NCBI RefSeq assembly: GCF_000961885.1
Contig: NZ_JZKH01000040.1
Location: forward strand, 1 to 64,000
Source: Streptomyces rubellomurinus
Lineage (GTDB): Bacteria; Actinomycetota; Actinomycetes; Streptomycetales; Streptomycetaceae
DNA length: 64,000 nucleotides
Reading direction: 5' to 3'
Shown here: in pieces, positions 24,327 to 32,201 of the stretch
Layout: each line of letters begins with the position of its first letter
Numbering within the stretch: position 1 is the first letter of the stretch
Translations under genes and position numbers: made by a program
Notes under the pieces: generated by a model
Database searches by the model: none
Told to the model about the DNA's origin: nothing
Seen by the model: the letters and a program-made list of their open reading frames with translations, nothing else

Positions 24327-25259
24327 TCACGCCGTGGCCAGGAAGTCCCGCTCGCGCCGCAGCTCCCGCTCGGTGACGGTCAGCGGGAACAGGGTGAAGC
24401 CGTGCATCGCGCCCGCGACGACGCCGAGTTGCACGGGCGCACCGGCCGCCCGCCACCGCTGGGCCAGGAAGAGCGAGTCGTCCAGCAGCGGGTCCTCCGA
24501 GCCGACGACGATCCGGGCCGGCGGCAGGCCGGCCAGGTCGGCGAAGAGCGGCGAGACCTCCGGGTCGCGGCGCTCCTCCGGCCCCATCCCCGGTGTGAAG
24601 AGTCCGTAACTGCCGCGCAGCGCGTCGGTGTTGCTCAGCAGTCGCCTGGATCCGAACAGCCGTTGGCTCGGTGTCATCGAGAGGTCGTACGGGCCGAAGA
24701 ACAGGTGGGCCGCCCGGAAGGCGCCGGTGATGCCGTGCCGGTCGCGAAGGCGCAGCAGGGTCAGCACGCTCAGGTGCGCGCCGGCCGATTCGCCGCCGAT
24801 CAGCAGCCGCCCGGTGCCGAACTCGGTGGCGGCGTGGTCCACCAGCCAGCGGGCGGCCCCCTCGCAGTCGTCCGGCCCGGCGGGGAACGGGTGCTCCGGC
24901 GCCAGGCGGTACTCCACGCTCACCACGGCCAGCCGCGCCTGCACGGCGAGCCTCCAGAGCCGTTCGTCCTGCCCGTCCGCGGAGCCGAACGCCCAGCCGC
25001 CGCCGTGGATGTGCAGGTACACGCCGTCGACCTGATCCGGGACGAACGTCCGGACCTTCACGCCGTCCGCGACGGTACGGTCCCGGCCCTGCGGCAGTCT
25101 CACCGGCGGTGTGTCGCCGGCGAGCCGGTTGCGCCGCAGGAGTGCCAGCAGGGCCGCGTCCGGTGCTCGGCCGCGAACGGGACGGCTCGCGGCGGCCGTC
25201 TCGAACTGCTCGTTGAAGGCCAGGGTCTCGGCGAGGCAGTCCTCGTCTGTGATCGTCAT
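24327..25259 (-). CDS. Hormone-sensitive-lipase-type alpha/beta hydrolase (esterase)
   Basis: 310 residues with the HSL-family oxyanion motif HGGGW at 85-89, the nucleophile elbow GGESAG (Ser158), acid in VGSEDPLLDD and His in GAMHGFTLF. Cytoplasmic carboxylesterase acting on short acyl esters. ATG 25259 chosen. Followed by a short GC-rich stretch of GCGCGCCGTG-like repeats, then the WYL regulator. Confidence 0.92.
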   Translation of the reverse strand: MTITDEDCLAETLAFNEQFETAAASRPVRGRAPDAALLALLRRNRLAGDTPPVRLPQGRDRTVADGVKVRTFVPDQVDGVYLHIHGGGWAFGSADGQDERLWRLAVQARLAVVSVEYRLAPEHPFPAGPDDCEGAARWLVDHAATEFGTGRLLIGGESAGAHLSVLTLLRLRDRHGITGAFRAAHLFFGPYDLSMTPSQRLFGSRRLLSNTDALRGSYGLFTPGMGPEERRDPEVSPLFADLAGLPPARIVVGSEDPLLDDSLFLAQRWRAAGAPVQLGVVAGAMHGFTLFPLTVTERELRRERDFLATA

Positions 25260-25360
25260 GCGTCGAACGTTCGCAGCCGTCCGCGACAACACCCTGTCAC
25301 CCTTTTCCGGTGACCTGCGTCACGGTGTCGAGTCGTCCGGTGGCGGCATGGCTCCTCGGC

Positions 25361-26347
25361 TCAACCGGACACGCGCACCACGTACTTGCCGAGCGCCCGC
25401 CGCTCCTGCATGGCGTCGTGCGCGGCCGGGACGGCTTCCAGTCCGGCCAGTTCGGTGACCGGCAGGTCGAGCCCGCCGCCCGCGAGCAGGTCGAGGACCC
25501 GGCGGATCGCGCGGCCGAGTCGCGCGGGGTCGCCGGCGGCCATGGCGCGGTGGCTGAAGCCGGTGACGGTGAGGTTGTCGGCCATCAGGCGGCCGAGCGG
25601 GGGCAGGGCGTCGAGGGCGCCGCCGCCCGCGTTGCCGAACAGGACGATCCGGCCGCCGTGCGCGGCCAGGTCGAGGTCGAGGTCCAGCGCCTCCGTGCCG
25701 AGCGGGTCGAGCACGAGGTCGACGCCCTTTCCGCCGGTCGCCTCCCGGACGGCGTCGAGCAGGTCGGCGTCCCGGGCGAAGGCGTGGTCGTAGCCGGCCT
25801 CGACGGCGGCGGCGGCCTTCTCGGGGCGGCCCACCGTGCCGATCAGCCGGCCGCCGCCGAGCAGCGGGACGAGCTGGGCGATCGCGTGTCCGATCCCGCC
25901 GCCGGCCGAGTGCACCAGCACGGTGTCCCCGGCGGCGAACCGGCCGGCGTCGCCGAGCAGCAGCATCGCGGTGGCCAGGCCGAGCGGGACGGCGGCGGCC
26001 TCGCGCAGCGGCACCCCGTCCGGAACGGGCACGGTGAGCACGGCCGCGGCGATCGCGACCTCGGCCAGCCCGCCGCCGACCGGCGCGGCCACCACCCGGT
26101 CGCCGACCGCCAGGCCGGTGACGCCCTCGCCGAGCTCCCGGACGGTGCCGGACACCTCCTTGCCCGGCAGGTGCGGCCACGCGGCGGTGTAGCCGCCGTC
26201 GCCCCGGCGGGCCATCACGTCCACGAAGTTGAGCCCGGCGTAGGCGACGTCGATCGTGACCTCGCCGGGGCCGGGGCGCGGCGCGTCGATCTCCTGGACC
26301 TGCGAGTTCTCGCTCCCGCCGGCCGCCGTCATCACCAGTGCACGCAT
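25361..26347 (-). CDS. Quinone oxidoreductase / zinc-free alcohol dehydrogenase-like protein
   Basis: 328-residue MDR protein: N-terminal GroES-like fold (PGPGEVTIDVAYAGLNFVDV), cofactor site LVHSAGGGIGHAIAQL, and DLVLDPLGTEAL. The zinc-ligand cysteines are absent, so it is of the QOR type, reducing quinones with NADPH. ATG 26347 follows GGAGGGGG. It is divergent from an ArsR-family regulator with palindromic sites between, which suggests repression relieved by an electrophile, oxidant or metal. Confidence 0.9.
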   Translation of the reverse strand: MRALVMTAAGGSENSQVQEIDAPRPGPGEVTIDVAYAGLNFVDVMARRGDGGYTAAWPHLPGKEVSGTVRELGEGVTGLAVGDRVVAAPVGGGLAEVAIAAAVLTVPVPDGVPLREAAAVPLGLATAMLLLGDAGRFAAGDTVLVHSAGGGIGHAIAQLVPLLGGGRLIGTVGRPEKAAAAVEAGYDHAFARDADLLDAVREATGGKGVDLVLDPLGTEALDLDLDLAAHGGRIVLFGNAGGGALDALPPLGRLMADNLTVTGFSHRAMAAGDPARLGRAIRRVLDLLAGGGLDLPVTELAGLEAVPAAHDAMQERRALGKYVVRVSG

Positions 26348-26366
26348 GTCGGAACCCCCTCCGTTA

Positions 26367-26438
26367 CGATGTTCTACGAACATCGAATTTGGTGTTGCGA
26401 CAGTGGTACCACTCCGTTTCGGTGATTGTCGAACATCG
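26367..26438. promoter_or_regulatory. Candidate ArsR-family operator
   Basis: A perfect palindrome CGATGTTC-TAC-GAACATCG at 26367-26385, with the half-site GAACATCG repeated at 26431-26438, 20 bases before the regulator start. The sites cover the divergent promoter region of the oxidoreductase and regulator genes, so one protein could control both. Confidence 0.65.
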
Positions 26439-26458
26439 CAGCTCAGAGAGGTCGTCAC

Positions 26459-26836
26459 ATGCCCCGAAGCACCCGCCGCCGACCGGCGCTCGCGCACCCC
26501 GAGCCCGAGCAGATCGATCTCTTCGACGTTCTGCACGCGCTCTCCGACCCCACTCGGATGACCATCGTGAGTGTGCTGCGCGCCGAGCCGGAGCGCGTCT
26601 GCGGCACCTTCCCGGTGAACGTCGCGCCCTCCACGCTCAGCCACCACTTCAAGGTGCTGCGCGAGGCCGGCCTGATCCGCCAGCGGGAGGAGGGGAACCG
26701 CCGGTTCAGCGCCCTGCGCGCCGTCGACCTGGAACAGCGCTTCCCCGGCCTGCTCGACAGCATCCTCGCCGCCCACGCCCGGACGGCGGAGGAGGCGCAG
26801 GAGGCGCAGGAGGCCGAGGAGGGCGGCGGGGCCTGA
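26459..26836 (+). CDS. ArsR-family transcriptional regulator
   Basis: 125-residue winged-helix protein: LFDVLHALSDPTRMTIVSVL, recognition region APSTLSHHFKVLREAGLIRQ, then a RRFSALR wing. The cysteine pattern of metal-sensing ArsR members (ELCVCDL) is not present; only ERVCGTF carries one Cys, so it may sense something other than metal. ATG 26459 follows GAGAGG. The C-terminus is an acidic AEEAQEAQEAEE tail. Divergent from the quinone oxidoreductase. Confidence 0.9.
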   Translation: MPRSTRRRPALAHPEPEQIDLFDVLHALSDPTRMTIVSVLRAEPERVCGTFPVNVAPSTLSHHFKVLREAGLIRQREEGNRRFSALRAVDLEQRFPGLLDSILAAHARTAEEAQEAQEAEEGGGA

Positions 26837-27199
26837 CGGCTCGGCGCGGCGACCGGAAGGCCGGTGAGCGGAAGGCCGGTGCGCGGAAAGCCGACGACCC
26901 CGGCCGCACGGGGGTGGCGGCCGAGGTCATCGGTCGAAGGGAAGCGGGCCGGCGCCTGCTTCCGGTCAGGTGGTCGAGGTGGCCTCGACGGTGACGGCGG
27001 CACGCTGGCCCGTCGTCATGCCTCCAGCCTCCCACCGGAACCGGCACCGCCGCCTCCGACCTGCGACGGGCTTCGCGCCGCCGCCTCCCCCCGGTGGGGG
27101 AGGGCCGCCTCCACCCGGGAGCCGGGCCGCTCGGCGCCGCCGTGGGGTAACGGGGGCGGGCGCGTGCAGCCGCTCGGTGCAGCTGCTCAGTGCGGCCGC
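26837..27199. other. Intergenic stretch, 363 bases
   Basis: No convincing gene. It begins with imperfect copies of GGAAGGCCGGTG and holds GC-rich inverted repeats. On the minus strand, 27019-26966 is a 17-codon frame MTTGQRAAVTVEATSTT behind a well-placed GGGAGG; coding status is doubtful. Confidence 0.5.
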
Positions 27200-27967
27200 T
27201 CAGCGCAGCCGCGAGGAGGACAGGATCGACGCCAGGTGCGCCACCACCATCCCCCAGGTGATCGCCGTGATCCCGGCGAGCGTCCACCGCGTCGCGTCCA
27301 GGTTGTGCAGCCCCGCGTCCACCGCGGCCGCCGCCAGCAGCACCAGGGACGCCTCGATGCCGTTCGTCACCCGGTGGATCTTGAAGATCGAGGCGAGCCG
27401 GCGGGCCGTCGCGATGCCCTGCGAGCGCGGCTGGGTCGACTCCTCGTCCGCCGGCGCCTGCCCGCTCCGGGCCCGGGCCACGTCCACCAGGTCCGTCGAG
27501 GCCTTCAGCAGCACCACGCCCAGCGCGGCCGCCAGGCCCGCCGACACCCACAGGTCCGAACCGCCGCGAGCCGCCCGGACACCGGCACCGATCATCAGCG
27601 CGGCGTCCGCCAGGTAGGCGCCGAGCCGGTCCACGTACACCCCGGCCATGCTGAACTGGCGCTTCCAGCGCGCCACTTCGCCGTCCACGCAGTCGAACAG
27701 CAGGAACAGCTGGAACAGCACGGCGGCCAGCACCGCACCGGTCAGGCCGGGGATCAGCAGGGCCGCGCCGCCGCCGACCCCGCACACCACCATCACCCAG
27801 GTGAGCGTGTTCGGCGACACCGAGGTGCGTACCAACTGCCGGGTGGTGCGCAGCGAGAGGGCCCGCATGTACAGCCGGCCCGCCCAGTGTTCACCGTTGC
27901 GGCTCTGCAGCTTGGCCTGCGGCTGGCACACCTCGCGCAGATCGGCGAGCGCCGGAGCAGCCACCAT
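27200..27967 (-). CDS. CDP-alcohol phosphatidyltransferase family protein with altered catalytic motif
   Basis: 255 residues, multi-spanning. The family motif is DxxDGxxAR-x8-GxxxDxxxD. Here Asp92, Asp95-Gly96, Ala99-Arg100, Gly109 and Asp113 are present, but the last aspartate, the usual catalytic base, is Ala117 (DRLGAYLAD). Classical members join a CDP-linked lipid to inositol, glycerol or an inositol phosphate in the membrane. The substitution suggests a divergent subfamily with changed chemistry or no activity. GTG or ATG near 27967 precedes a conserved cytoplasmic N-terminal QSRNGEHWAGRLYMR segment. Confidence 0.88.
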   Translation of the reverse strand: MVAAPALADLREVCQPQAKLQSRNGEHWAGRLYMRALSLRTTRQLVRTSVSPNTLTWVMVVCGVGGGAALLIPGLTGAVLAAVLFQLFLLFDCVDGEVARWKRQFSMAGVYVDRLGAYLADAALMIGAGVRAARGGSDLWVSAGLAAALGVVLLKASTDLVDVARARSGQAPADEESTQPRSQGIATARRLASIFKIHRVTNGIEASLVLLAAAAVDAGLHNLDATRWTLAGITAITWGMVVAHLASILSSSRLR

Positions 27968-28220
27968 GACGAATTCCCTCCACCTGTTCTGGAACCTGGC
28001 CCGAAACGACCACCACGAAGGCTAAGGCCTGCGGGAGGGCGCTCCGACCAGCCCCCGGAGCCCGCCGGCGGCCCCGAAAACCGGTGGGCCGCCCAAGGCC
28101 CCCGGGCTAGGCTGCGCGGGTTCGCCGGAACCGGAGCCCCCGGGCCCGATCGCCCGCTCCCGCACGCCGGTTGAGGCGGTTCGACGCGGCCCCGGGGCGG
28201 ATGACGAGGAGCACAGCACC

Positions 28221-28784
28221 ATGGTGACCACGGGCGCCCCGCAGAGCCCCGAGCCGGCCCGACTCCTGGACGGCCACCGGCCGCAGGGCCCGGCCGAGAC
28301 CGCCGACCTCGCCCGGGTCCGCCCGCGGGCCGACGCCCCGGACGCCTGGGAGCGCGCCACCCCGCTGCACTTCACCGCCTCCGCGCTGATCGTCCACCCG
28401 CCGACCCGCCGGGTGCTGCTGCGCTGGCACGTCCGCCAGCAGGCCTGGCTGCAGGTCGGCGGCCACGGCGACCCGGGGGAGACCAGCCCGCTGGACATCG
28501 CCCTGCGCGAGGGCCGCGAGGAGACCGGCCTCACCGACCTCGCCCCCTGGCCGGACGCGGCGCTCGTCCACCTCGTCGTGGTGCCCGTCCCCGCCTCGCC
28601 CGTCGAGCCCGCGCACGAGCACGCCGACCTGCGCTTCCTGCTCGCCACCGCGACCCCGGACGACGCCCGCCCGGAGAACCCGGCCGCGCCGCTGGAATGG
28701 CTGACCATCGAGGAGGCCAAGGAGCGGACCACCGAGGAGAACCTGCGGGAGACCCTGGACCGCGCCGCCCGCCTGCTCGCCTGA
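28221..28784 (+). CDS. NUDIX hydrolase
   Basis: 187 residues with a NUDIX box at 80-104 (GGHGDPGETSPLDIALREGR then EETGL), carrying one extra residue relative to the standard spacing, as seen in the GGHxDxxE subgroup. Hydrolyses a nucleoside diphosphate linked to a moiety X; substrate unknown. ATG 28221 follows GAGGAG. The HAD gene follows after 43 bases on the same strand. Confidence 0.9.
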   Translation: MVTTGAPQSPEPARLLDGHRPQGPAETADLARVRPRADAPDAWERATPLHFTASALIVHPPTRRVLLRWHVRQQAWLQVGGHGDPGETSPLDIALREGREETGLTDLAPWPDAALVHLVVVPVPASPVEPAHEHADLRFLLATATPDDARPENPAAPLEWLTIEEAKERTTEENLRETLDRAARLLA

Positions 28785-28827
28785 CGCCCCGCCCGTTCAC
28801 CTGCTCGCCCGACGGAGAGACCCCCCG

Positions 28828-29517
28828 ATGCACACCGACCAGATCCTCATCTTCGACGCCGACGACACCCTCTGGGAGAACAACGTCATCTTCGAGCGGG
28901 TCACCGACGCCTTCCTGGACTGGGTCGCCGCCCCGGCCGAGCGGGAGCGCACCCGCACCCTCCTCGCCGGGATCGAAGCCGCCAACGTCCCCACCCTCGG
29001 CTACGGCGCCGGCTCCTTCCGGCAGAGCCTCGCCGACTGCCTGAGCCGGCTGAACGGCGACCGCACCCCCACCGCCGCCGAGCTGGCCCGGATCGACGAC
29101 CTGCTCGCCCCGCTCACCCGGCGCGGCGGGATCGAGCTGATCCCCGGCGTCGCCGACACCCTCGCCGCCCTCGCCGGCCGGCACCACCTGCTGCTGCTCA
29201 CCAAGGGCGACCAGGAGGAGCAGCGGGCGAAGGTGGCGGCCTCCACCATCGACCACCACTTCCGCGGCATCCACATCGTGGCCGAGAAGTCGACCGGCAC
29301 CTACCGGGAGCTCACCGCCGAGCTCGCCCTCGACCCCGCCCGCACCTGGATGATCGGCAACTCGCCGAAGTCCGACATCGCCCCCGCCCGCGCGGCCGGC
29401 CTACGCACCGTCTTCATCCCGCACGAGCACACCTGGGTGCTGGAGCACCAGGAGCTGCGCCCGGACGAGGCGACGCTGCGGCTCACGGCCTTCCCGGAGC
29501 TGCTGCGCCACTTCTGA
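28828..29517 (+). CDS. HAD-superfamily hydrolase
   Basis: 229 residues with motif I FDADDTLW (nucleophile Asp10, Asp12), motif II LLLLTKGD, motif III Lys in AEKSTGTY and motif IV GNSPKSDIAPARAAG. Phosphatase of unknown substrate in the cytoplasm. ATG 28828 after GACGGAGAG. A 9-bp tandem repeat begins immediately after the stop. Confidence 0.92.
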   Translation: MHTDQILIFDADDTLWENNVIFERVTDAFLDWVAAPAERERTRTLLAGIEAANVPTLGYGAGSFRQSLADCLSRLNGDRTPTAAELARIDDLLAPLTRRGGIELIPGVADTLAALAGRHHLLLLTKGDQEEQRAKVAASTIDHHFRGIHIVAEKSTGTYRELTAELALDPARTWMIGNSPKSDIAPARAAGLRTVFIPHEHTWVLEHQELRPDEATLRLTAFPELLRHF

Positions 29518-29519
29518 GC

Positions 29520-29573
29520 GAGCCGGACGAGCCGGACAGTCCGGACGAGCCGGACGGCCCGGACGAGCCGGAC
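29520..29573. repeat. Six tandem 9-bp units (GAGCCGGAC)
   Basis: Consecutive units GAGCCGGAC, GAGCCGGAC, AGTCCGGAC, GAGCCGGAC, GGCCCGGAC, GAGCCGGAC fill the space between two convergent stops. See also the repeats at 32148, 50152 and 57619. Confidence 0.85.
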
Positions 29574-29588
29574 CGCCAGACGGCCGGA

Positions 29589-30278
29589 CTACACGGCGAG
29601 CGCGGCCGCCGGGGCCGGAACGCCCCGGTACAGCCAGGCCCGCTCGGTGGCCGACCAGACGCTCGTCGTCAGCAGGTAGAGCGCCGCGGCCACCGGCACC
29701 AGCAGCGCGAAGAACACCGACCCGAACGACAGGTACGGCAGCAGCGCCGCCCCCGGCTGCGGGGTGGTCTGCGCCGCCGCCGCACGCCGGGCCCGGCGGT
29801 AGTTGACGTACCCGACCGCCGCCAGCCCGGCGTACAGCACCGCGAACACCGCGACCTGCCCGGCGCCGTGCGCGTTCCCGACGTGCAGGCCGAGCGGCAC
29901 GCCGAACAGGGTGTGGTCGAGCAGGTCGTTCGGGGTGGTGAACAGCCGGTACATCACCGAGAAGAACGGGATCTGGACCAGCACCGGCAGGCATCCGGCG
30001 ACCGGCGAGACCTGCTCCTTCCGGTACAGCTCCGCCATCGCCTCCCGCAGCTTCTCGGGGCGGTCCTTGTGCTTGCGGTTCAGCTCGGCGATCTTCGGCG
30101 CGAGCTTCGAACGGGCCTTCTCCCCGCGCGCCGCCGCCCGCGCCAGCGGGTGCAGCGACAGCCGGACGACGAGGACGAACAGGACGATCGCGAGCGCGGT
30201 CGGGACGACGTGGGCGAGTGCGGCGACGGCGGCGTGGGCGACGGCGACGGCCGGGTCGAGAACGGCGAGAACGGACAT
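29589..30278 (-). CDS. YidC/Oxa1-family membrane insertase (short paralogue)
   Basis: 229 residues, five hydrophobic segments. The conserved positively charged stretch RLSLHPLARAAARGEKARSK and PVAGCLPVLVQIPFFSVMYRLF are YidC/Oxa1 hallmarks, including the membrane arginine in VVRLSLHP. ATG 30278 (MSVLAVLDPAVAVAHA). Inserts or folds membrane proteins. Its short length and lone position suggest an accessory copy separate from the rnpA-linked main YidC. Directly downstream of the DUF6412-like gene. Confidence 0.93.
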   Translation of the reverse strand: MSVLAVLDPAVAVAHAAVAALAHVVPTALAIVLFVLVVRLSLHPLARAAARGEKARSKLAPKIAELNRKHKDRPEKLREAMAELYRKEQVSPVAGCLPVLVQIPFFSVMYRLFTTPNDLLDHTLFGVPLGLHVGNAHGAGQVAVFAVLYAGLAAVGYVNYRRARRAAAAQTTPQPGAALLPYLSFGSVFFALLVPVAAALYLLTTSVWSATERAWLYRGVPAPAAALAV

Positions 30279-30381
30279 GGTGAAGCGAGCCCTCCGGGGT
30301 CTCAGGACATGAGTGGTCGACGGAGGACGGCCGCGCGCAGCTGCCGACAGCAGGTGTGCGGGAGTACGGGGGGAGTACGGG

Positions 30382-30675
30382 TTACGCGGCCGCCGGGGCC
30401 GCGCCCGGTGCCCTGGGGCGTCGCCTGCCCCGGGCGTCCGGATCACGCTGCGGAAGGAACGCCGTACGGAAGGCCCGGCGCCGCAGCACTCCGCTGCGCA
30501 CCACGGCCGGCGCCCGCGCGCCCAGCAGCCGCGCCCCGGCGAGTGCCCCGGCGACCGCACCGGCCACCAGGGCCACGGCCGCGGCGGCGGCGACGGACGT
30601 CAGCGCGCCGCCTTCGGTCACCAGGTCCCCGGTCAACACCCGGAGCAGCCCGAGCAGCATCGCGACGACGCCCAC
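30382..30675 (-). CDS. Small membrane protein (DUF6412-like)
   Basis: 97 residues with two hydrophobic segments (VVAMLLGLLRVLTGDL and SVAAAAAVALVAGAVAGALA) and a basic tail. GTG 30675 is preferred since GGGGGGAG lies 4 bases upstream; an ATG at 30720 lacks such a site. From memory a DUF6412-type protein often accompanies this short YidC, and the two are in line here, so a joint membrane role is plausible but unproven. Confidence 0.72.
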   Translation of the reverse strand: MGVVAMLLGLLRVLTGDLVTEGGALTSVAAAAAVALVAGAVAGALAGARLLGARAPAVVRSGVLRRRAFRTAFLPQRDPDARGRRRPRAPGAAPAAA

Positions 30676-30782
30676 AGCGCTCCCCCCTTCGGTGTCCGGC
30701 CGGTTACCACTGCCATGCATGCGTTCAGCACGACGATCGTACGGCCCGACGGGTTCCCGCCGTCAACGGGTTGTCGCGCGGG

Positions 30783-30811
30783 GTGTAGCCGCCGGTGCTA
30801 CACGGGGCTAC
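30783..30811. promoter_or_regulatory. Candidate toxin-antitoxin operator
   Basis: GTGTAGC at 30783 and GCTACAC at 30797 form an inverted repeat with 7 bases between, and a third GCTAC lies at 30807. The site ends 10 bases before the antitoxin start, the usual place for Phd/YefM autorepression. Confidence 0.6.
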
Positions 30812-30821
30812 CGTGGAGGAC

Positions 30822-31106
30822 ATGAAGACCATTACCCAGCGGGAGTTCCGGAACAACTCCGCCGCCGTGATGGACGCGGTGGAGGCCGGGGAGACCTTCC
30901 ACATCACCCGGAACGGGGTCGAGGTCGCCGAGCTGCGGCCGGTCACCGGGCGGCGCCGGCTCACGGCCGAGGAGCTGGTCGCCCGGCACGTGAAGCTGCC
31001 CAAGGTGGACTACCAGCAGATGCGCAAGGAGGCCGAGGAGTACTTCGGCCCCGAGGACCTGATCGGCGACGAGGGCGACGACCCGTTCGAGCGCCGGCGT
31101 GGCTGA
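30822..31106 (+). CDS. Phd/YefM-family antitoxin
   Basis: 94 residues. The N-terminal domain MKTITQREFRNNSAAVMDAV, then EAGETFHITRNGVEVAELRPV, is the Phd/YefM DNA-binding fold; the acidic C-terminus (EEYFGPEDLIGDEGDDPFE) should wrap the toxin. ATG 30822 follows GGAGGA. The toxin gene overlaps it by 8 bases. It likely neutralises the PIN-domain nuclease and represses the operon. Confidence 0.92.
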   Translation: MKTITQREFRNNSAAVMDAVEAGETFHITRNGVEVAELRPVTGRRRLTAEELVARHVKLPKVDYQQMRKEAEEYFGPEDLIGDEGDDPFERRRG

Positions 31107-31521
31107 GCGCCGCCGCGCGTCCCGGCGCCGGCCGGCCGGGGTGCTAGACACCTGCGTCTACATCGACCTCGCGCTGCTCAACCCGGCCGACCTGCCGGCC
31201 GTGCCCGAGCTGACCGCGATCACCTTCGCCGAGCTGCAGCAGGGCGTGTCGATGGCCCGCGACCCGGCCAGCCGCGCCGCCCGGCTGGAGGTGCTGGGCG
31301 CCGCGATGGCCGACTTCGACCCGCTGCCCTTCGACGCGGCCGCCGCCGCCCGCTACGGGACGCTGGTCACGCTCACCATCGCCGCCGGGCGGCAGCCGAG
31401 GCCGCGCCGGATCGACCTGATGATCGCCGCCGTCGCCTCCGCGCACGGACTGCCGCTCTACACCCGCAACGTCTCGGACTTCCGCGGGCTGGGCTCGGCG
31501 GTGGAGGTCATCGGGGTGTGA
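31099..31521 (+). CDS. PIN-domain (VapC-like) toxin
   Basis: 140-residue ribonuclease toxin. The acidic active site is visible: first Asp in VLDTCVYIDL, Glu in TFAELQQGV, third acid in RRIDLMIAAVA, and a final TRNVSDFRGL. VapC toxins cut tRNA or rRNA. GTG 31099 overlaps the antitoxin end. Its 3' end overlaps the convergent gene at 31508 by 14 bases, tightly packing the pair. Confidence 0.92.
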   Translation: MAERRRASRRRPAGVLDTCVYIDLALLNPADLPAVPELTAITFAELQQGVSMARDPASRAARLEVLGAAMADFDPLPFDAAAAARYGTLVTLTIAAGRQPRPRRIDLMIAAVASAHGLPLYTRNVSDFRGLGSAVEVIGV

Positions 31522-32116
31522 GGGCGGCGCTGCCGTCCCGCTCGACCCGGTCGGCCAGGGCGGCCGCGTACCGGTACGCCTCCGCCCGGTCGCGGCTGCG
31601 CAGCAGGACGGTGTTCCCGCCGGCCTTGCCCCGCTCGCTCCCCGCCTTGGCGGCCACGGCCCAGCGCGGGCGGCGGAGCAGGGCGAGCACCAGCCAGCGG
31701 AGGCCGAAGTTCAGGCCCACCAGGAGGGCGATGGGGATCAGCAGCAGGACCCCCTCGCCGGTGCCGCCGCCTCCGTCGAGGTTGCGCATGGGCTCGTAGG
31801 CGTGCAGCCTCCCGGCAGTGGCCCGGAACCGGCCGAGCCACACCACCGCGATCCGCACCGGCTGCCCGTCCGGCCCGGTCACGTCGACGAAGCCGATGGA
31901 CCCGCTCCGCCTGCCCCCGCCCCAGGACTCCCGTTCCCGGGCGGTGCCGGTGACCCGCTGCTGCTCGCGCGCCTCGGCCTCCCCGGCGGCCTGGCGCTTC
32001 TCGAACTCGGCGTTCCAGGCCTTCTCGCGCTCCTTCTGCCCGGCCGCCCACTCCTGCTCGCGCCGCCGCCGCTCGTCCGCGTCGGCCGGTGCCCGCCACC
32101 CCCGCTGATCAGTCAT
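31508..32116 (-). CDS. Hypothetical membrane protein with charged N-terminus
   Basis: 202 residues: a highly charged helical N-terminus (EQEWAAGQKEREKAWNAEFE, likely coiled coil, about 15-60), a middle beta-like domain (GSIGFVDVTGPDGQPVRIAV), and one membrane segment GVLLLIPIALLVGLNFGL near 123-140. Ends with a basic/helical tail. Not assigned to a family. Overlaps the 3' end of the toxin gene in opposite orientation. Confidence 0.75.
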   Translation of the reverse strand: MTDQRGWRAPADADERRRREQEWAAGQKEREKAWNAEFEKRQAAGEAEAREQQRVTGTARERESWGGGRRSGSIGFVDVTGPDGQPVRIAVVWLGRFRATAGRLHAYEPMRNLDGGGGTGEGVLLLIPIALLVGLNFGLRWLVLALLRRPRWAVAAKAGSERGKAGGNTVLLRSRDRAEAYRYAAALADRVERDGSAALTPR

Positions 32117-32147
32117 CCGGGCAGCCTAAAGGACCGGCAAAGTAGCC

Positions 32148-32183
32148 GTCAGCCCGGTCAGCCCGGTCAGCCCGGTCGGCCCG
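32148..32183. repeat. Four tandem 9-bp units (GTCAGCCCG)
   Basis: Three exact copies of GTCAGCCCG and one GTCGGCCCG, then diverged copies, in the gap between two minus-strand genes. Confidence 0.85.
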
Positions 32184-32201
32184 TGAGCCCAGCCGTACCC
32201 G

